This document shows, piece by piece, positions 62,110 through 64,000 of a stretch of 64,000 bases of DNA. Location of the stretch: assembly GCA_946902875.1 (NCBI GenBank), contig OX336338.1, positions 5,819,971 through 5,883,970 on the forward strand, written 5' to 3'. The notes below the pieces were generated by a model. The model saw only the letters and a list, made by a program, of their open reading frames with translations. It searched no databases and was not told the origin of the DNA. The translations under genes were made by a program, and so were the position numbers. Numbering within the stretch: position 1 is the stretch's first letter; every line of letters starts with the position of its first letter. The DNA is from Nematopogon swammerdamellus. Taxonomy: Eukaryota > Arthropoda > Insecta > Lepidoptera > Adelidae.

Positions 62110-62545
62110 AGATTCAAGGCAGATGAAATAAAAACAGACGCCGCGCCGTACACCTCACTGAAAAAAAGGAAACCCTCCGCCTATGGTACAATGGTGGTCT
62201 ACGACCGAGGGACGTAAATTTTCCAAGATGCAGTCTCGAAAGTAGAGTTCGATCTTATGCGGTAGCCTAATTCACTAGAAGATGGCACTTTAATAAGAAA
62301 AAGAACGAATATATTAGATCAAATTTCCGCCCTGGTCTCGAAGGTTAAAAATAATAAGAAGCGCCAGAAATGTAACACCAGCTTGGAGGTTGGCTTTCAA
62401 CAAGAGTTGTCTCGCCACTGGATGCGAATGTTCGGCATTAAGGTGACACAAAACATTCGTCGTGCGTGAAATAAGAGGCGACACCACATCGACCGCACTC
62501 CCAGGGGTATAAATCAAAACTAAAATAGACCGACACAAAATGTAT
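62110..62545. repeat. Unidentified block, probably transposon-derived
   Basis: Contains 'AGGCAGATGAAATAAAAACA', 'GAAACCCTCCGCC' and a minus-strand open frame (62314-62538) reading 'VLIYTPGSAVDVVSPLISRT' and 'ARQLLLKANLQAGVTFLALL'. It looks moderately protein-like but I cannot assign it, and no second copy exists in the window. Confidence 0.3.
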
Positions 62546-62830
62546 GCCGACTTCCGCTCATCAATTGAACGGCGTGTACGACTTTGTGCGTTCAGAAATT
62601 AATTTTAACGATCCTTTTATGAAAATGCATAAATTTCCCTTTCCGCTATAGCGACTATAAAACCGTTAAGATGAGATCTCATACACACGAACTCTTTTTA
62701 TCTGCCCACATGCTCGTGTTCCTCTGGTCCTTTCTTGTTTTCTTGCGCAATAAAACTACGAAGTATAATTCCACATGCGTTTCAAAAATACAACCCAGAT
62801 CTTGCTGAGGTACACGGTTTTTATAGTGGA

Positions 62831-63202
62831 CTAGCTTTTGCCCGCGGCTTCGATGGCGTGAAATTCGCATTTAAAAGAAGAAAGTAAGTAAGGCGGGGAA
62901 CAATTTGGTTTGTATTAGATTAGAGCCACATCTTAGCGTAACCGGAACTGCATTTTATTTAGAAATTTATTTATCCTGTGTCGCGTATAGTTAAATGTGC
63001 TTGTACTAAGTTTCATCGAATTCGGATGATCGGTTTAAGAGTTATGGAGGAACATACATACATACATACAGAAAATAATTCTAAAAATATTCAATTTAGT
63101 TTTGGTATCATATGTACATAGAGTCTACAAACGCCGTATCTCATAAAATAAAGTAACTTGCTCCACGATCTTCCCTTACAGATAAAATTTTATTAGTATT
63201 GA
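62831..63202 (-). mobile_element. Helitron-like non-autonomous element, complete, 372 bp, minus
   Basis: Reverse orientation: 5' TCAATACTAATA after an A, 3' ...GCGGGCAAAAGCTAG before a T. Internal 'CTTAAACCGATCATCCGAAT' and (TATG)n as in 28273-28662, with which it shares both ends. No ORF. Confidence 0.75.
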
Positions 63203-63322
63203 TTGATGATCTTGAATTGCCTAGATTTGTATTCAGTGCAGGGACACATGCGATGGCATAAATGTAAAATATGGAAATTTCGTTAGAATTCGTTGTTTAG
63301 GTAGGTGCAGGTGTAGGTTTGT

Positions 63323-63692
63323 CAGCCTCGATAGCTAAGTGGTGCACAGTCGATTGTCGCTATTGATTGTTAAACTGGGCCGGTCAGTACTTGGATGGGT
63401 GACCGCTCGAACGTTGGAGGCTGACCGTGGTTCGGATTCCACGTAAAACTGTAGGTCCCTTCCCTTCCTACCTTACTCGGTGGTAGGGTTCAACCCGCCC
63501 GGGTTGATACCACCGCACTGAATGAAACGTCGGTCGAAACGCCTATGTAAATAGTTTGTGTTTTCCATCCATTGTAGCCGGCACGATTGAAGGGAAGCAC
63601 TGATTTATTATGGGCTGACATCACGTATGTGATAGATAATAGGTGTAGGTGATAGATAAGATAGACGACCGTGTCAGTTTCGTTAAAAAAAA
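63323..63692 (+). repeat. Chimeric SINE (family A), full length
   Basis: Head CAGCCTCGATAGCTAAGTGG, 5S-like core at 63376-63405 ('CGGTCAGTACTTGGATGGGT'), intact B box-like 'CGTGGTTCGGATTCCACG', central domain 'GTAAAACTGTAGGTCCC', and a tail with a duplicated 'GTGATAGATAA' expansion before 'GTGTCAGTTTCGTTAAAAAA'. Confidence 0.92.
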
Positions 63693-63769
63693 TTGGTTGT
63701 CTGTAAAGTCGGTTTACGGACTGTTCAAGTTAGCTGCATACAAAATAGTAATATTGTCGCCCTAAATGC

Positions 63770-64000
63770 AGGTGACTTTTGAACTGTCATGTCATCTGTC
63801 AAAAGTAACCGCCTTTTTTTTCACTTCTTGTCAATCTGTCGTCGATAAAAGTTGCTTTCGCAAATTACAATTGAAAGTTCGTAAAATTCTGAAGAAGCTA
63901 ATTAGCAGACCCTCGTGCCAGGACTCCTAGTACCTCCTATAGCTGCTGCGAACCAGGTATTAGTGTGGGGGCGAGCCTGGAAGGAACTGGAAGGGTAAGT
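63770..64000 (+). promoter_or_regulatory. Possible promoter and first exon of a plus-strand transcript, cut by the window end
   Basis: The last bases are AAGG|GTAAGT, a consensus 5' splice site with GT at 63995-63996. Upstream, 63850-63994 is open in two plus frames near its end (for example 'TLVPGLLVPPIAAANQ'), but no ATG-initiated ORF is clear, so it could be a 5' UTR exon. 63770-63812 has GTGACTTTTGA...TCAAAAGTAAC, an inverted pair, with 'TGTCATGTCATCTGTCAAAA', a TGTCA-rich context I associate with insect housekeeping promoters. The minus strand also reads openly ('NTWFAAAIGGTRSPGTRVC'), so strand is not proven and a repeat origin cannot be excluded. Confidence 0.28.

Overview
The window looks like eukaryotic insect DNA, most probably from a moth or butterfly. 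It is AT-rich with long introns, GC-rich islands, Pol III-derived SINEs, non-LTR retrotransposon ends, hAT/piggyBac/Tc1-like miniature elements and Helitron-like pieces. The GGTTTCCGTA...GACAGACGG...CCGGCCAAG repeat and the ...GCGAAGCCGCGGGCAAAAGCTAGT terminus are, as far as I know, typical of Lepidoptera. There is no bacterial gene organisation. The order is an inference from repeat style; I could not run a search.

Coding content is very low. The only sequence I recognise as a host protein-coding gene is on the minus strand around 53.05-54.5 kb. A 123-nt exon encodes the conserved LDP..HEW segment of a SOWAH (sosondowah) family ankyrin-repeat protein, and a 36-nt upstream micro-exon has strong splice sites. 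The ankyrin repeats themselves are not in the window, so the following intron must run left for tens of kb or the gene model ends elsewhere. A possible promoter and first exon of a plus-strand transcript sits at the right edge (63.77-64.0 kb). Nearly all other open frames are antisense or shadow frames of GC-rich blocks, or decayed transposon ORFs.

Layout. 0-9 kb: GC blocks, a LINE 3' end, an old SINE, an hAT-type element and a GGTTTCCGTA-family copy. 9-10.6 kb: a Helitron-like inverted array, then a decayed LINE interrupted by a 132-bp perfect fold-back element. 11-31 kb: GGTTTCCGTA-family copies, an hAT element, a large perfect palindrome (16.6 kb), SINEs, LINE ends and a complete Helitron-like unit (28.3 kb). 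31 kb: a 12 x 35-bp minisatellite. 32-36 kb: fused SINE pieces and fold-backs. 37.8-39.7 kb: a TTAA-flanked element carrying a nested hAT element, then a second hAT element. 42-47 kb: a full tRNA-headed SINE, two decayed ORFs, LINE ends, a TA-flanked MITE and another hAT element. 47-53 kb: repeats. 53-54.5 kb: SOWAH exons. 55-64 kb: LINE fragments including a reverse transcriptase YADD segment, SINEs and a second Helitron-like unit.

The most interesting structures are: (i) a SINE family whose head combines tRNA-like A/B boxes with an internal 5S rRNA-like segment, and which shares an ~80-bp central domain with a different, tRNA-headed SINE; (ii) divergent hAT-type elements that all carry a dyad-symmetric GC motif centred 23-24.5 bp from one end only; (iii) several perfect long palindromes with precise target duplications; and (iv) a 35-bp minisatellite with a possible six-unit higher-order period and a GATA-type motif in every unit. 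I see no evidence for a novel multi-gene biochemical system.
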